A DNA stretch of 7,188 nt, taken from positions 1 through 7,188 of the forward strand of contig CAIYQH010000008.1 of assembly GCA_903928285.1 (NCBI GenBank), read 5' to 3'. A model generated the notes under the pieces. It saw only the letters and a list, made by a program, of their open reading frames with translations. It searched no databases and was not told the DNA's origin. The position numbers and the translations under genes were made by a program. This DNA is from an uncultured Bacteroidales bacterium (GTDB lineage Bacteria; Bacteroidota; Bacteroidia; Bacteroidales; FEN-979). Shown here one piece after another: positions 6,336 to 7,188 of the stretch (within the stretch, counting starts at the first letter, position 1; each line of letters begins with the position of its first letter).

Positions 6336-7188
6336 TCAGGATGTCACCTTCTCCTGCAGCGATCCGAAACCTTCTCCCAGTATTTCTGTGGCATCGGTGA
6401 CGGTGAGGAAGGCTTTCGGGTCGATATCGTGGATATATTCCTCCAGTAATGCCAGTTCCCGGCGGCTTACAACCGTGAAGATAATCCGTTTTTCCGACAT
6501 GTTATACATGCCATGACCGTCGATGTAAGTACCGCCCCGGTCGAGGTTGTTAAGGATCTTGTCCCTGATCTCCTCATGTTTGTCGGAGATGATGAACAGG
6601 CTCTTGTCATAACTGACGCCCTGCAGCACTACGTCGATAACCTTGCCGGTAATGAAGATCACGATCCAGGAATAAAGGGGGATTTTCCAGTCGCGGAAGA
6701 CAAGCAATCCAACCAGTACGATTACCGAATCCACATAAATCATCAGCATACCAAGGGGAAGCCGGGTGTATTTTGAGATGATCATGGCGACAATATCGCT
6801 TCCCCCGGATGTCGCCTTTGACTTAAAAATCAGACCGAGCCCGACACCTGCCAGCACTCCTCCAAAGATGGACGACAACAGGGCATCCCCTACTACCAGC
6901 GGCTGAAATCCCCACAAATAGGTGAGCCCATCGGTAAATACAGCCGTCAGGGAAAAGCCGAGAACCGTTTTAAATCCGAACCTGGGACCAAGAAATTTCA
7001 TCCCGATCAGGGTGAGGGGAATATCAAAGCACAGGGCAACAAGACCAACCGGCGTATTAAACATATAATGGAGTACGATGGAGATACCATAAACCCCGCC
7101 CGGTACTATTTTATAGGGGGTGATAAAGAGGACAAAACCGGCTGCAAGGATAAACGAGCCCAAAATGATAAGACTATACGAGAAAAAC
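6336..7188 (-). CDS. YitT-family membrane protein (YitT_membrane + DUF2179), N-terminus beyond window
   Basis: Partial gene: 283 codons are visible and the frame stays open to the right edge. A TTG at 7161-7163 could serve as a start, but eight in-frame codons upstream (FFSYSLII) continue a hydrophobic helix, so the true start probably lies beyond the window. The protein has about six membrane segments and the family-like stretches TPYKIVPGGVYG (25-36 with the eight extra residues counted last; near the visible N-terminus) and SKATSGGSDIVA in the middle. A soluble C-terminal DUF2179 domain of about 80 residues includes SLFIISDKHEEI, DRGGTYIDGHGMY and DATEILGEGF. YitT-family proteins are inner-membrane proteins of uncertain substrate; DUF2179 resembles small ligand-binding regulatory domains, which is inference. 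Convergent with rseP, with 30 bp between stops. Its promoter is outside the window. Confidence 0.9.
   Translation of the reverse strand, partial: FFSYSLIILGSFILAAGFVLFITPYKIVPGGVYGISIVLHYMFNTPVGLVALCFDIPLTLIGMKFLGPRFGFKTVLGFSLTAVFTDGLTYLWGFQPLVVGDALLSSIFGGVLAGVGLGLIFKSKATSGGSDIVAMIISKYTRLPLGMLMIYVDSVIVLVGLLVFRDWKIPLYSWIVIFITGKVIDVVLQGVSYDKSLFIISDKHEEIRDKILNNLDRGGTYIDGHGMYNMSEKRIIFTVVSRRELALLEEYIHDIDPKAFLTVTDATEILGEGFGSLQEKVTS

Overview
The window looks like chromosomal DNA of a Bacteroidota member, probably an uncultured or environmental one. I cannot fix the order. The evidence is a SprE/PorW-type lipoprotein gene, which belongs to the Bacteroidota-specific type IX secretion system (T9SS). 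Translation starts lack clear Shine-Dalgarno sequences or are A-rich, and candidate promoters fit the Bacteroidota pattern (TTTG, about 19 bases, TAnnTTTG). Base composition is moderate in the genes and very AT-rich only in part of the one large spacer.

Layout. At 4-2679 (minus) lies a complete sprE/porW-like gene for an 891-residue lipoprotein with TPR-like repeats. A 217-bp divergent promoter spacer follows (2680-2896). At 2897-6305 (plus) is a tight three-gene cluster, almost certainly an operon: a membrane-anchored M23 peptidase, dxr (MEP isoprenoid pathway) and rseP (site-2 intramembrane protease), with gaps of 16 and 9 bp. After a 30-bp convergent gap, a YitT-family membrane protein gene (6336-7188, minus) runs off the right edge and lacks its N-terminus. 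Coding density is very high. I see no tRNA, rRNA, CRISPR array, insertion sequence, phage gene, convincing riboswitch or convincing terminator.

How the genes relate. Four of the five products concern the cell envelope: the T9SS lipoprotein SprE/PorW, a periplasmic peptidoglycan hydrolase, the isoprenoid precursor enzyme (undecaprenyl phosphate for wall synthesis, quinones) and the regulated-proteolysis enzyme RseP. The link between dxr and rseP is old and widespread; in Enterobacteria uppS and cdsA lie between them, while here the two are directly adjacent. The fifth product is a polytopic inner-membrane protein of unknown substrate.

I found no undescribed system. Everything is explained by known families with intact key residues. 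The points worth a second look are modest: TTG start codons on sprE and dxr, the shared divergent control region, the same-frame dxr-rseP junction, and the placement of a T9SS gene beside an envelope proteolysis operon.
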